From contig OZ251446.1 of NCBI GenBank assembly GCA_965242495.1, positions 2,046,001 to 2,110,000 on the forward strand: 64,000 nucleotides of DNA, given 5' to 3'. The stretch comes from CBDESN01 sp965242495. Lineage in GTDB: Bacteria; Pseudomonadota; Alphaproteobacteria; MPNO01. Below are positions 17,661-28,599 of this stretch, piece after piece. The stretch's first letter is position 1. Each line of letters opens with the position of its first letter. A program made the position numbers and the translations under genes. A model generated the notes under the pieces. The model did no database searches and was not told the origin of the DNA. It worked only from the letters and a program-made list of their open reading frames with translations.

Positions 17661-17867
17661 TCACTCCGGCTTCGGCGCAGCGCGGCCGCGCTCGCCCAGA
17701 ATGGTGTGGATGCGGGCGATGTCGCGACGCACCGCGCGGACCCGGCCGGTCGCCTCCAGCTGACCGCTGGCCTTCTGGAAGCGCAGGTTGAACGCCTCCT
17801 TCTTAAGATCGCCCAGCTGCTCCGACAACTGGTCGTCGGTCTTCTGCCGGAGGTCGGCGGCTTTCAC
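17661..17867 (-). CDS. rpmC: 50S ribosomal protein L29
   Basis: 68-aa two-helix protein at the tunnel exit, where it forms part of the SRP and trigger-factor docking site. MKAADLRQKTDDQLSEQLGD and KEAFNLRFQKASGQLE are diagnostic. It is four bases from rpsQ and four from rplP. Confidence 0.96.
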   Translation of the reverse strand: MKAADLRQKTDDQLSEQLGDLKKEAFNLRFQKASGQLEATGRVRAVRRDIARIHTILGERGRAAPKPE

Positions 17868-17871
17868 GGCT

Positions 17872-18291
17872 TCACCCTCCCTCGCCCGGCCGCGCGACGA
17901 AGCGCGTCCGAATCGGCAGCTTCGCCGCCGCCAGCGTCAGCGCCTCGCGAGCGACGTCCGCCGGGACGCCGTCGATCTCGAACATGATGCGGCCCGGTTT
18001 CACCCGGCAGGCCCAGTATTCCGGCGTCCCCTTGCCCTTGCCCTGGCGCACCTCGGCCGGCTTGGTCGAGACCGGAACGTCGGGGAAGATGCGGATCCAG
18101 ATGCGGCCGCTGCGCTTCATGTAACGGGTGATCGTGCGCCGCGCCGCCTCGATCTGCCGCGACGACACGCGCGCGGGCGAGGCCGCCTTGAGACCGTAAG
18201 CGCCGAAATTGAGCGCCGTCCCGGCCTTGGCGTTGCCGTGGATGCGGCCCTTGTGCGCCTTGCGGTATTTGGTGCGTTTGGGGCTGAGCAT
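17872..18291 (-). CDS. rplP: 50S ribosomal protein L16
   Basis: 139-aa protein near the A-site tRNA and the peptidyl-transferase centre. It starts MLSPKRTKYRKAHKGRIHGN. The conserved KPAEVRQGKGKGTPEYWACR block contains the Arg that is hydroxylated in some bacteria (E. coli Arg81 region). An earlier start in another frame overlaps rpsC and is not conserved. Confidence 0.96.
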   Translation of the reverse strand: MLSPKRTKYRKAHKGRIHGNAKAGTALNFGAYGLKAASPARVSSRQIEAARRTITRYMKRSGRIWIRIFPDVPVSTKPAEVRQGKGKGTPEYWACRVKPGRIMFEIDGVPADVAREALTLAAAKLPIRTRFVARPGEGG

Positions 18292-18322
18292 GGGATCCGT
18301 CCTGGCCGAGTCTCACCTTGTC

Positions 18323-19000
18323 TCACCGACCGCCCTGTTGTTCCTGCGCCCGCTTGTCCTGGGCCATCGGATCGTGGGCCAGGATTTCACCCTTGAAGAC
18401 CCATACCTTGACGCCGCAGATGCCATAGGTCGTGCGCGCGGTGGCGATGCCGTAATCGACGTCGGCGCGCAGCGTGTGCAACGGCACGCGGCCTTCGCGA
18501 TACCACTCCATGCGCGCGATCTCGGCTCCGCCCAGCCGACCGCCGCAATTGATGCGGATGCCTTGGGCGCCGAGCCGCATCGCCGACTGCACGGCGCGCT
18601 TCATCGCCCGGCGGAAGGCGACGCGGCGTTCGAGCTGCTGCGAGATGTTCTCGGCCACCAGTCTCGCGTCCAGCTCGGGCTTGCGGATCTCGACGATGTT
18701 GAGATGGACGTCGCTCTCGGTCATGCGCGCGAGATCGCCGCGCAGCCGCTCGATGTCGGCGCCCTTCTTGCCGATGACGACGCCGGGACGGGCCGAGTGG
18801 ATGGTGACGCGGGCGCGCTTGGCGGGACGCTCGATAACGATCCGGCTGACCCCCGCCTGGGCGAGCCGGTCGAACAGGTAGCCGCGCAGCCGCAGGTCTT
18901 CGTGCAGCAGATCGCCGTAGCGCGCATCGGCGTACCAGCGCGAATCCCAGGTCCGGTTGATGCCCAGGCGAAACCCGACCGGATTGACCTTCTGCCCCAT
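18323..19000 (-). CDS. rpsC: 30S ribosomal protein S3
   Basis: 225-aa protein of the mRNA entry tunnel, with helicase activity in the assembled ribosome. It starts MGQKVNPVGFRLGINRTWDS. The KH domain has the GxxG loop in VVIGKKGADIERLR. The C-terminal domain contains GRLGGAEIARMEWYREGRVP, then TLRADVDYGIATARTTYG. Its first base coincides with the last base of rplV. Confidence 0.97.
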   Translation of the reverse strand: MGQKVNPVGFRLGINRTWDSRWYADARYGDLLHEDLRLRGYLFDRLAQAGVSRIVIERPAKRARVTIHSARPGVVIGKKGADIERLRGDLARMTESDVHLNIVEIRKPELDARLVAENISQQLERRVAFRRAMKRAVQSAMRLGAQGIRINCGGRLGGAEIARMEWYREGRVPLHTLRADVDYGIATARTTYGICGVKVWVFKGEILAHDPMAQDKRAQEQQGGR

Positions 19001-19383
19001 TATTCCCGTTCCTCCGGCCGTTCGCGGACGATGACGGTCAGGTTGCTGAACGGCTTTTGCAACCGGCCGACCCGCCCGCGCGCCCGCGCGCGAAATCGCT
19101 TCATGACCATCGTGCGGCCGACCGTCGCCTCGGCGACGACGAGCCGGTCGACGTCGAGCTGGTGGTTGTTCTCGGCGTTGGCGACCGCGGCTTCGAGCAC
19201 CTTCTTGACCTCGCGCGCGATGCGCCGCGGCGAGAACGACAGTTCGACGAGAGCGGTCCCCGCCGCCTTGCCGCGTATCGTCCGCGCGACGAGGTTGAGC
19301 TTGCGGGGGCTGGTGCGGATGCTGCGCACATGCGCCCGGGCCTCGTTGTCGGCGAGCAGAGGCGGGGCTGGCGGCTTGCCCAT
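19000..19383 (-). CDS. rplV: 50S ribosomal protein L22
   Basis: 127-aa protein whose beta-hairpin lines the exit tunnel. The core reads RTSPRKLNLVARTIRGKA, and the hairpin TVGRTMVMKRFRARARGRVG is followed by KPFSNLTVIV. The macrolide-resistance hairpin region shows no obvious deletion. It overlaps rpsC by one base and lies two bases from rpsS. Confidence 0.96.
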   Translation of the reverse strand: MGKPPAPPLLADNEARAHVRSIRTSPRKLNLVARTIRGKAAGTALVELSFSPRRIAREVKKVLEAAVANAENNHQLDVDRLVVAEATVGRTMVMKRFRARARGRVGRLQKPFSNLTVIVRERPEERE

Positions 19384-19385
19384 GG

Positions 19386-19664
19386 TCAGCCCCTCCTCGC
19401 CTTCTTGTCCCCGGCGTGGCCGTGATAGGTCCGGGTGGGCGCGAATTCGCCGAATTTGTGCCCCACCATGTTCTCCGTGACCAGCACCGGCAGGAATCTG
19501 TGGCCGTTATGCACGCCGAAGGTCATGCCCACGAACTGGGGCAGGATGGTCGAACGCCGGGACCAGGTGCGGATCACCTCGCTCCGGCCCGAGGCGCGCA
19601 CCCTGTCGGCCTTCTTGAGCAGGTAGCCATCGACGAACGGACCTTTCCAAACCGAGCGCGCCAC
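19386..19664 (-). CDS. rpsS: 30S ribosomal protein S19
   Basis: 92-aa head protein paired with S13. MARSVWKGPFVDGYLLKKAD is the universal N-terminus, and RRSTILPQFVGMTFGVHNGH, then FVPVLVTENMVGHK-type residues (FLPVLVTENMVGHKFGEFAP), complete the fold. It lies 18 bases downstream of rplB. Confidence 0.97.
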   Translation of the reverse strand: MARSVWKGPFVDGYLLKKADRVRASGRSEVIRTWSRRSTILPQFVGMTFGVHNGHRFLPVLVTENMVGHKFGEFAPTRTYHGHAGDKKARRG

Positions 19665-19682
19665 GGCGGTCTCCTCCGTCTC

Positions 19683-20510
19683 TTATCGCTTGTGGCGGCG
19701 ACGCACGATCAGGTCGTCGCTCTTCTTCTTGCGCCGCGTGCGCTTGCCCTTGGTCGGCGCGCCCCACGGCGTCACCGGATGACGACCGCCGGACGAGCGG
19801 CCCTCGCCGCCGCCATGCGGGTGATCGACCGGGTTCATGGCGACGCCGCGCACCGACGGCCGGCGGCCGCGCCACCGGTTGCGCCCCGCCTTGGCCATGT
19901 TGGTGTTCTGGTTGTCGGGGTTGGACACCGCGCCGATCGTCGCCATGCAGCGCAGCGGCACCATGCGCGTCTCGCCCGACCCGAGCCGGAGCTGGGCGTA
20001 TCCCGCATCCTTGCCGATCAGCTGGACGTAGGCGCCGGCGGCGCGGGCGATCTGCCCGCCCTTGCCGGGCCGCATCTCGACGTTGTGGACGATCGTCCCC
20101 ACCGGGATGTTGTCGATCGGCATGGCGTTGCCGGGCTTGATGTCGGCCCGCTCCGCGGCGATCACCCGCTCGCCGGGCTTCAGTCGCTGCGGGGCCAGGA
20201 TGTAGGCCCGCTCGCCGTCGCGATACTCGATCAGGGCGATGAAGGCCGACCGGTTGGGGTCGTATTCGAAGCGCTCGACCGTCGCCGGCACGTCGAATTT
20301 GCGCCGCTTGAAGTCCACGATCCGATAGCGGCGCTTATGCCCGCCGCCGCGACGCCTGGCCGTGATCCGCCCGGAATTGTTGCGCCCGCCCTTGCCGCCG
20401 AGCCCTTCGGTAAGCGACTTGACCGGCTTGCCCTTCCACAGTTCGGCGCGATCGACCAGGATCAGCCCGCGCTGCGACGGCGTGACCGGCTTGAAGTGCT
20501 TCAGCGCCAT
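19683..20510 (-). CDS. rplB: 50S ribosomal protein L2
   Basis: 275-aa protein needed for subunit joining and peptidyl transfer. It starts MALKHFKPVTPSQRGLILVD. The functional C-terminal loop is intact: GVAMNPVDHPHGGGEGRSSG with the conserved His (E. coli His229 position). The C-terminus KKSDDLIVRRRHKR is normal. It lies between rplW and rpsS. Confidence 0.97.
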   Translation of the reverse strand: MALKHFKPVTPSQRGLILVDRAELWKGKPVKSLTEGLGGKGGRNNSGRITARRRGGGHKRRYRIVDFKRRKFDVPATVERFEYDPNRSAFIALIEYRDGERAYILAPQRLKPGERVIAAERADIKPGNAMPIDNIPVGTIVHNVEMRPGKGGQIARAAGAYVQLIGKDAGYAQLRLGSGETRMVPLRCMATIGAVSNPDNQNTNMAKAGRNRWRGRRPSVRGVAMNPVDHPHGGGEGRSSGGRHPVTPWGAPTKGKRTRRKKKSDDLIVRRRHKR

Positions 20511-20513
20511 CGC

Positions 20514-20849
20514 CTAGATCCCCGTCGTCACGTCGATCGAGTGGCCTTCGGCGAGGCGAACGATCGCCTTCTTGTAGTCGGGACGCTTGCCGACCCGGCC
20601 CTGGAAACGCTTGACCTTGCCGCGCTGGCGAATGGTGTTGACCGCCTGGACCTCGACGTCGAACAAGCGCTCGACCGCGGCCTTGATCTCGGGCTTACTG
20701 GCCCCGAGCGGCACCCGGAACGTCACTTGGTTGTGCTCCTGCCCGAGGGTGGATTTCTCGGTGACCACCGGCGCGCGGATCAGGTCGCACGCCCGCAGGA
20801 GCGAGACCGTCGTCTTGCCGGGCGCCTTGCCGGGGCGGCGGGCGGTCAT
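20514..20849 (-). CDS. rplW: 50S ribosomal protein L23
   Basis: 111-aa tunnel-exit protein and main docking site for trigger factor and SRP. The canonical body starts at LIRAPVVTEKSTLGQEHNQV and continues KPEIKAAVERLFDVEVQAVN. Before it is an extra Arg/Pro/Gly-rich N-terminal segment of about 18 residues (MTARRPGKAPGKTTVSLL). The ATG overlaps the rplD stop by four bases, so the extended start is probably genuine. Confidence 0.95.
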   Translation of the reverse strand: MTARRPGKAPGKTTVSLLRACDLIRAPVVTEKSTLGQEHNQVTFRVPLGASKPEIKAAVERLFDVEVQAVNTIRQRGKVKRFQGRVGKRPDYKKAIVRLAEGHSIDVTTGI

Positions 20850-21466
20850 GCGAGCCGCTCTTCGAGATGCTTGACCGCCGCCCGGGTCAGCACCAGCCGG
20901 TCGCGCCGCAGGATGTCGTAGACGTTGGCGCCCTGTTGCGGCAGGACGTCCACATGGGGCAGGTTCGCCGCGGCGCGACCGAAGCCGGGATCGACCTCCG
21001 GGCCGTCGATGATCAGCACGGAGCGCCAGCCGAGCGCGTCCAGGCGGCCGGCGAGCTCCCGCGTCCGGGCCGCCTCCAGCTTGGCCTCGTCGAGGATGGA
21101 CAACCTGCCCTCGGCCTGTTTGCTCGACAGCGCGCAGCGCAGGGCGAGCTTGCGGACCTTCTTGGGCAGGCCGTGGGCGTGGTCGCGGACGCGCGGGCCG
21201 AAGATGACCGCGCCGCCCCGGAATTGCGGCGACCGGACGGTCCCCTGCCGCGCGCGGCCGGTCCCCTTCTGCTTGTGGGGCTTCCGCGTGGATCCCCGTA
21301 TTTCGCTAACGACCTTGGTCTTGTGGTTGCCCGACCGTCGCTTGGCGCGCTGCCAGTCGACCATGCGCGCGAGGATGTCGGGGCGGACCGGCGCGCCGAA
21401 CACCTCGTCGGCGAGCTCGATCGAGCCGGCCGTCCCGTTGTCGATCGTCACCACGTCGCACTTCAT
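20846..21466 (-). CDS. rplD: 50S ribosomal protein L4
   Basis: 206-aa protein whose extended loop reaches the exit tunnel. The start at 21466 overlaps the rplC stop as ATGA. The loop (KTKVVSEIRGSTRKPHKQKG, then TGRARQGTVRSPQFRGG) is the region of macrolide contact and appears complete. In E. coli L4 autoregulates the S10 operon. No clear leader hairpin can be assigned here, because only 30 bases separate rpsJ from tuf. Confidence 0.96.
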   Translation of the reverse strand: MKCDVVTIDNGTAGSIELADEVFGAPVRPDILARMVDWQRAKRRSGNHKTKVVSEIRGSTRKPHKQKGTGRARQGTVRSPQFRGGAVIFGPRVRDHAHGLPKKVRKLALRCALSSKQAEGRLSILDEAKLEAARTRELAGRLDALGWRSVLIIDGPEVDPGFGRAAANLPHVDVLPQQGANVYDILRRDRLVLTRAAVKHLEERLA

Positions 21467-22203
21467 GACGACGGCTCCGCATCCCCGGCTTCGCCCGGCG
21501 TCGCGGGCTCGTCCGGCGTCGGCGCGGCGGGTCGGCGAAGCGCGGCGGGAAAGGGCAACCCGTCGGGCGGCGGCCGCTTCTTGGCGTCCGAGACCAGGAC
21601 GAAGCCGCCCTTGGGGCCGGGCACGGCGCCGCCGACCATGATCAGCCCCCGGTCGGCATCGGTGGCGACGACTTCGAGATTCTGGTTCGTCACCCGGACG
21701 TTGCCCATCTGGCCCGCCATCTTCTTGCCCTTCCACACCCGGCCGGGATCCTGGCTGTTGCCGGTCGAGCCGTGCGCGCGGTGGCTGACCGAGACGCCGT
21801 GACTCGCGCGGAGGCCGCGGAAGTTGTGCCGCTTCATCGACCCGGCGAACCCCTTGCCGATGCTGGCGCCGGTCACGTCGACGGCCTGCCCGGACAGGAA
21901 ATGGTCGGCGGCGATCTCGACGCCGACCTCGAGCAGCGCGTCCGCACTGACCCGGAACTCCGCCAGCTTGCGCCGGGGTTCGACCCTGGCCTTGGCGAAA
22001 TGGCCGCGCATCGGCTTGGAGACGTTCTTCGCCTTGGCCCGCTCCACGCCGAGCTGGAGGGCGTTGTAGCCGTGCTTCTTCTCGGTCTTGACCGCGATCA
22101 CGTGGCAGCCGTCGAGGCGGAGCACGGTCACCGGCACATGCTCGCCGCGGTCGTTGAACAGGCGAGTCATGCCCATCTTGCGGGCGATGAGTCCGGTGCG
22201 CAT
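21463..22203 (-). CDS. rplC: 50S ribosomal protein L3
   Basis: 246-aa early-assembly protein. It starts MRTGLIARKMGMTRLFNDRG. The loop near the peptidyl-transferase centre reads GFAGSMKRHNFRGLRASHGV and GRVWKGKKMAGQMGNVRVTN. The C-terminal ~35 residues (PAAPTPDEPATPGEAGDAEP) form a Pro/Glu-rich extension seen in many alphaproteobacteria and absent in E. coli. It is coupled to rplD by a 4-base overlap. Confidence 0.96.
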   Translation of the reverse strand: MRTGLIARKMGMTRLFNDRGEHVPVTVLRLDGCHVIAVKTEKKHGYNALQLGVERAKAKNVSKPMRGHFAKARVEPRRKLAEFRVSADALLEVGVEIAADHFLSGQAVDVTGASIGKGFAGSMKRHNFRGLRASHGVSVSHRAHGSTGNSQDPGRVWKGKKMAGQMGNVRVTNQNLEVVATDADRGLIMVGGAVPGPKGGFVLVSDAKKRPPPDGLPFPAALRRPAAPTPDEPATPGEAGDAEPSS

Positions 22204-22213
22204 CGGGTCCGCC

Positions 22214-22522
22214 CTACAGCTTGATCTCGACGTCGACGCCGGCGGCGAGGTCGAGCTTCATCAGCGCGTCCACCGTCTGCGGCGTCGGGTCGACGATGTC
22301 GAGCAGCCGCTTGTGGGTCCGGATCTCGAACTGCTCGCGCGATTTCTTGTCGATGTGCGGCGAGCGCAGCACGGTGTATTTCTCGATCTTCGTCGGCAGC
22401 GGTATCGGGCCGCGCACCTGGGCGCCGGTCCGCTTGGCGGTGTTGACGATCTCGCTCGTCGACAGATCCAGCACCCGGTGATCGAACGCCTTGAGCCTGA
22501 TGCGAATATTCTGGTTGTCCAT
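22214..22522 (-). CDS. rpsJ: 30S ribosomal protein S10 (NusE)
   Basis: 102-aa head protein that also pairs with NusB in rRNA antitermination. NQNIRIRLKAFDHRVLDLST and GPIPLPTKIEKYTVLRSPHI are diagnostic. It is the first gene of the S10 group but only 30 bases from tuf, so the str and S10 groups are joined here without an obvious promoter between them. Confidence 0.97.
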   Translation of the reverse strand: MDNQNIRIRLKAFDHRVLDLSTSEIVNTAKRTGAQVRGPIPLPTKIEKYTVLRSPHIDKKSREQFEIRTHKRLLDIVDPTPQTVDALMKLDLAAGVDVEIKL

Positions 22523-22552
22523 GGCGTCGATCTCCGCGGTCCGCTTGCGGTT

Positions 22553-23743
<1,191 letters not shown>

Positions 23744-23788
23744 CCCCCCTCCTCATACCCGTCGCCGCGGTTCGCACAAACGCGCCGG

Positions 23789-25864
<2,076 letters not shown>

Positions 25865-25892
25865 TACGCGAACTCTCAATCGGTCCGTCGGG

Positions 25893-26363
25893 TTACCAGC
25901 GGTAGTGCGAAAACGCCTTGTTCGCTTCCGCCATGCGATGGGTGTCTTCGCGCTTCTTGACCGCGGCGCCGCGGTTGTTGGCCGCATCCTGCAGCTCGTT
26001 GGACAGCCGCCCGGCCATCGTGTTCTCCGACCGCTTGCGCGCGATGTCGACGATCCAGCGGATCGCCAGCGCCTGCCGCCGGTTGGGCGACACTTCGACC
26101 GGGACCTGATAGGTCGCGCCGCCGACACGCCGGGAGCGGACCTCGACCATGGGCTTCACGTTCTCGAGCGCCTCGTGAAAGACCGCCAGCGGGTCGCGGC
26201 CGCCGCGCTGCGATATCGTATCGAGCGCGCCGTAGACGATCCGCTCGGCGACCGATTTCTTGCCTTCGAACATCATGCAGTTGGTGAACTTGGCCAGCAC
26301 CCGATCGCCGTATTTGGGATCGGGCACGATGTCTCGCTTCTCGGCGGCGCGGCGGCGGGGCAT
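25893..26363 (-). CDS. rpsG: 30S ribosomal protein S7
   Basis: 156-aa primary 16S rRNA-binding protein of the head; in E. coli it represses the str operon. It starts MPRRRAAEKRDIVPDPKYGD and shows MMFEGKKSVAERIVYGALD and PVEVSPNRRQALAIRWIVD. The C-terminus HRMAEANKAFSHYRW is the typical bacterial end. It lies nine bases from rpsL. Confidence 0.97.
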   Translation of the reverse strand: MPRRRAAEKRDIVPDPKYGDRVLAKFTNCMMFEGKKSVAERIVYGALDTISQRGGRDPLAVFHEALENVKPMVEVRSRRVGGATYQVPVEVSPNRRQALAIRWIVDIARKRSENTMAGRLSNELQDAANNRGAAVKKREDTHRMAEANKAFSHYRW

Positions 26364-26372
26364 GGCGCGGTC

Positions 26373-26744
26373 CTATTTGGGGCGCTTGGCGCCGTATTTG
26401 GAGCGCCGCTGGCGCCGGTCGGCGACGCCCTGGGTGTCCAGCGTTCCGCGAATCACGTGGTAGCGCACGCCGGGCAGATCCTTGACCCGGCCGCCGCGGA
26501 TGAGCACCACCGAGTGCTCCTGCAGGTTGTGCCCCTCGCCCGGGATGTAGCTGATGACCTCGAACCCGTTGGTCAGGCGCACCCGCGCCACCTTGCGGAG
26601 AGCCGAGTTGGGCTTCTTCGGAGTCGTGGTGTAGACGCGCGTGCACACCCCCCGCTTCTGCGGGCTGCCTTGCAGCGCCGGCACCTTGTTGCGCGCAACC
26701 TGCGGCGACCGCGGTTTGCGGATCAACTGGTTGATCGTCGGCAC
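26373..26744 (-). CDS. rpsL: 30S ribosomal protein S12
   Basis: 123-aa decoding-centre protein, with a GTG start at 26744 chosen because it gives the universal PTINQLIRKPR N-terminus and exact family length. Both loops where streptomycin-resistance changes occur carry the sensitive wild-type Lys (KKPNSALRKVARV and GGRVKDLPGVRYH). The Asp in GGRVKDLPG that RimO thiomethylates is present. It is the first gene of the whole minus-strand supercluster. Confidence 0.97.
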   Translation of the reverse strand: MPTINQLIRKPRSPQVARNKVPALQGSPQKRGVCTRVYTTTPKKPNSALRKVARVRLTNGFEVISYIPGEGHNLQEHSVVLIRGGRVKDLPGVRYHVIRGTLDTQGVADRRQRRSKYGAKRPK

Positions 26745-26785
26745 GCCGTGAAATCCTCCGCTCGCATCGCCGCCGGCATACGCAT

Positions 26786-26825
26786 GCCGCCGCGGGACCG
26801 CCGCAAGCCGCGGCCCCGCGGCGGC
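26786..26825 (-). promoter_or_regulatory. GC-rich stem-loop in the rpsL leader
   Basis: Two perfect 11-base inverted arms, 26786-26796 and 26815-26825, can pair around an 18-base loop in the leader between the str promoter and rpsL. There is no following U-run in the transcript direction, so it is not an intrinsic terminator. It may be a folding or autoregulatory element; S7 controls this operon in E. coli at a different site, and no homology is claimed. Confidence 0.5.
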
Positions 26826-26916
26826 ATCGGCACCATGCCATACGCCGCTTGCCCCAAACGACCGGAAGCCGCGTCCAGGACATCCTCCTGCCGCCGGCTT
26901 CCCCAAGTAAGGGCAG

Positions 26917-26945
26917 TATATAGCGGGCGCCGAGCCCGCCGTCAA
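26917..26945 (-). promoter_or_regulatory. Sigma70-type promoter of the str operon
   Basis: Minus-strand TTGACG (26940-26945) and TATATA (26917-26922) are separated by exactly 17 bases. The start of transcription would be near 26909, about 165 bases before the rpsL GTG. It is the only strong consensus match I see upstream of the supercluster. The surrounding sequence is also more AT-rich than the local average. Confidence 0.75.
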
Positions 26946-27086
26946 GCGGCAATTTTCCCGATTCCCGCATTTCTCACGCCGCGGGGCGCATCGGGGCGCG
27001 GCGTCGCCGGAGGAGGCGGACCCCATCCGGCGTCGATCGCAGGCGGGGCGGGCTATTCCCGGCCAGGGGGGGCGCGGGGGCCCGAG
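26946..27086. other. Non-coding spacer upstream of the str promoter
   Basis: With 26745-26945 this completes a ~340-base stretch without a gene. Apart from the promoter and leader hairpin (separate entries), it holds a short AT-rich patch directly behind the -35 box, which could act as an UP-like element, and then GC-rich sequence up to the end of the DUF4143 remnant. No other feature is visible. Confidence 0.5.
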
Positions 27087-27455
27087 CTACGCCGCGAGCT
27101 CGAAGACGTCCGCGACCGGGAGGGCGGATATCCTGTCGTCCAGGGGATAGGCCTCCCGCCCCGGATATACGACCCAGAGACGTTCGATCCCGAGATCGTC
27201 GATGGCTGTCCGCATCGAGCGCGTGGCGCCCGGCGCGTCCGTGAGCTTGCACTCGAATCCGTGGCGCCTGCCGCCGCGGAGGACGAGTAGATCGAGCTCC
27301 GCCCCGCCATGCGTCGCCCGGAAGAAGACGTTGCCGGTCTCGAATGCGGCGAGGCGCCGTTCGACGGCGAACCCCTCGAACGAGGCGCCGATCTTGGGGT
27401 GGCCGGCGAGATGTCTTCCGAGGCGAGCCCCAGCAACATGCGCAGCGCGTGGCCC
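27087..27455 (-). pseudogene. Remnant of a DUF4143-type AAA ATPase (C-terminal part)
   Basis: Reading the minus strand from about 27450 to the TAG at 27087 gives a typical DUF4143 end: GHPKIGASFEGFAVERRLAA, FRATHGGAELDLLVLRGG, FECKLTDAPGATRSM and LWVVYPGREAYPLDDRI. The N-terminal ATPase domain is absent. Just upstream, the residues expected before this (LRMLLGLASEDISPA) lie in another frame, so a frameshift is present as well. I infer a decayed copy of a ATPase of the family often paired with toxin-antitoxin loci. Part of it lies opposite a plus-strand open frame. Confidence 0.65.
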
Positions 27456-27784
27456 CCGACCTCGACGGCCTGTTCGCCGCCGTCCACCGCCGCCGCACCC
27501 GCGGCGAGCCGGTGGTCCCGGTGCTCGAACGGGATCCGCCAGACTGGACGGAGGTCGGGCGGCGGGACAAATACGTGCACTGGTATCAGGGCAAAGAATA
27601 CGGCGCCCGGCCCGGCCGGGGCGCCGATCCGCCCGTTGACGGCGCCCCGCGCGAGGTCATCACGATGGCCTATCAGATGCTGCTGTATCCGGTGTTCGAC
27701 AAGGAGAAGCTGCGCGACTTGATCCGTCACGATCCCGAGATGGTCGATCTTGCCCTGGGCGCGCTGTTCCACTACGATCCCTAG
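27344..27784 (+). CDS. Hypothetical protein, start uncertain
   Basis: The C-terminal half looks protein-like and non-repetitive (PPDWTEVGRRDKYVHWYQGK, VITMAYQMLLYPVFDKEK, LIRHDPEMVDLALGALFHYD). The first ~60 codons are Arg-rich and lie over the antisense DUF4143 remnant, so the true start is probably further in, with 27665 as one ATG option. I recognise no family. The stop is one base before the next small gene, so the two are probably co-transcribed. It may be a 5'-truncated gene. Confidence 0.45.
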   Translation: MRRGAVRRRTPRTRRRSWGGRRDVFRGEPQQHAQRVAPDLDGLFAAVHRRRTRGEPVVPVLERDPPDWTEVGRRDKYVHWYQGKEYGARPGRGADPPVDGAPREVITMAYQMLLYPVFDKEKLRDLIRHDPEMVDLALGALFHYDP

Positions 27785-27785
27785 G

Positions 27786-28130
27786 ATGGCGAAGCACACG
27801 ATCTCACTGCCGGTCCGGTTCGACCCCGAAAATTCGCCGCGCAGCATCGTCTGGGACGACGAGGCCGGCGCCGTCGACGGCGACCACCCCGACGTCGAAT
27901 ACTTCCAGCGAATCCTGGCGAAGCCGAAGCCCGTCATCGTCGGCCTTCCGGGCTGGATCACGAGCGTTCGCGATCCCGGTCACGACCCCGCCGACATGCT
28001 CGTGCTGATTTTCTGCGCGACCTCCCGCCTTCCGGCCGACCTGGACCTTCCGCCGATATTCGACGGCCTCGAACTGCCCGAAGGCGAGCCCAGCGAAGAG
28101 CTATACGACGAACGGGGCGAGCGGCTGTGA
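27786..28130 (+). CDS. Hypothetical small protein
   Basis: A 114-aa acidic protein from the ATG at 27786. Features: FDPENSPRSIVWDDEAGAVD near the start, a central KPKPVIVGLPGWITSVRD and LVLIFCATSRLPADLDLPP, and a Glu-rich end. No signal peptide or membrane segment is visible. I do not recognise a family. It directly follows another hypothetical gene and precedes a decayed region, so it may be part of an old insertion. Confidence 0.6.
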   Translation: MAKHTISLPVRFDPENSPRSIVWDDEAGAVDGDHPDVEYFQRILAKPKPVIVGLPGWITSVRDPGHDPADMLVLIFCATSRLPADLDLPPIFDGLELPEGEPSEELYDERGERL

Positions 28131-28338
28131 CGGCCCGCCGCCGTTTGATGCCCCGTCAACCGCCGTTTGAAAGGCCGCGCGCCGTCAAAGCCGCGGCGCC
28201 TTGACTCCCCATAGTTGCGAATCCGACTCCATCCATTCGACTCGGACTCCAAAGATTCCGACTCTCCACAATCGACGTCCCGGTCGGACGTCGGATACCA
28301 TGCCGCGCTCACTCGCGGAATCGGAGGGAGCAGGGGCG
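28131..28338. other. Short non-coding spacer with repeated GACTC words
   Basis: Between 28210 and 28265 the plus strand carries several near-copies of a TTCGACTC or TCCGACTC word at irregular spacing. The rest is ordinary GC-rich sequence, and no gene, tRNA or terminator is visible. The repeated words could be a degenerate operator array or simply slippage; I cannot tell. Confidence 0.3.
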
Positions 28339-28598
28339 ATGGCGACAGGCGTCGAAGTGAGTCATGCCCATCTGGTCGGCAGCGTAGGCCTCGACAGCGT
28401 CGAGGAGGTCATGGCGACGGTCGGCCGGCTGCTGGGGCCCCCATCTGAAACGGATGCCCGACGGGGAGCCCGGCGGCCGGCGGCTCTGGATCAGCTGGCG
28501 ATACCCGTTGCTGCGAAGCTGCGTCTTCCTCGTCCTGGCCGACGAGCAAGACGCGCCGATCCGGACCGGCTTCGGCCGTCTGACCTTGGCCGACGGCG
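28339..28598 (+). pseudogene. N-terminal fragment of a MetE/UROD-like protein
   Basis: From the ATG at 28339 the translation starts EVSHAHLVGSVGLDSVEEVM, then a one-base shift at the GGGGCCCCC run near 28436 moves the homology to another frame: PHLKRMPDGEPGGRRLWISW, then FLVLADEQDAPIRTGFGR. The HLVGS start and the PDGE motif resemble the N-terminus of uncharacterised cobalamin-independent methionine-synthase-like or uroporphyrinogen-decarboxylase-like proteins. The rest of the gene is gone, replaced abruptly near 28600 by a different gene fragment. Confidence 0.55.
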
Positions 28599-28599
28599 T

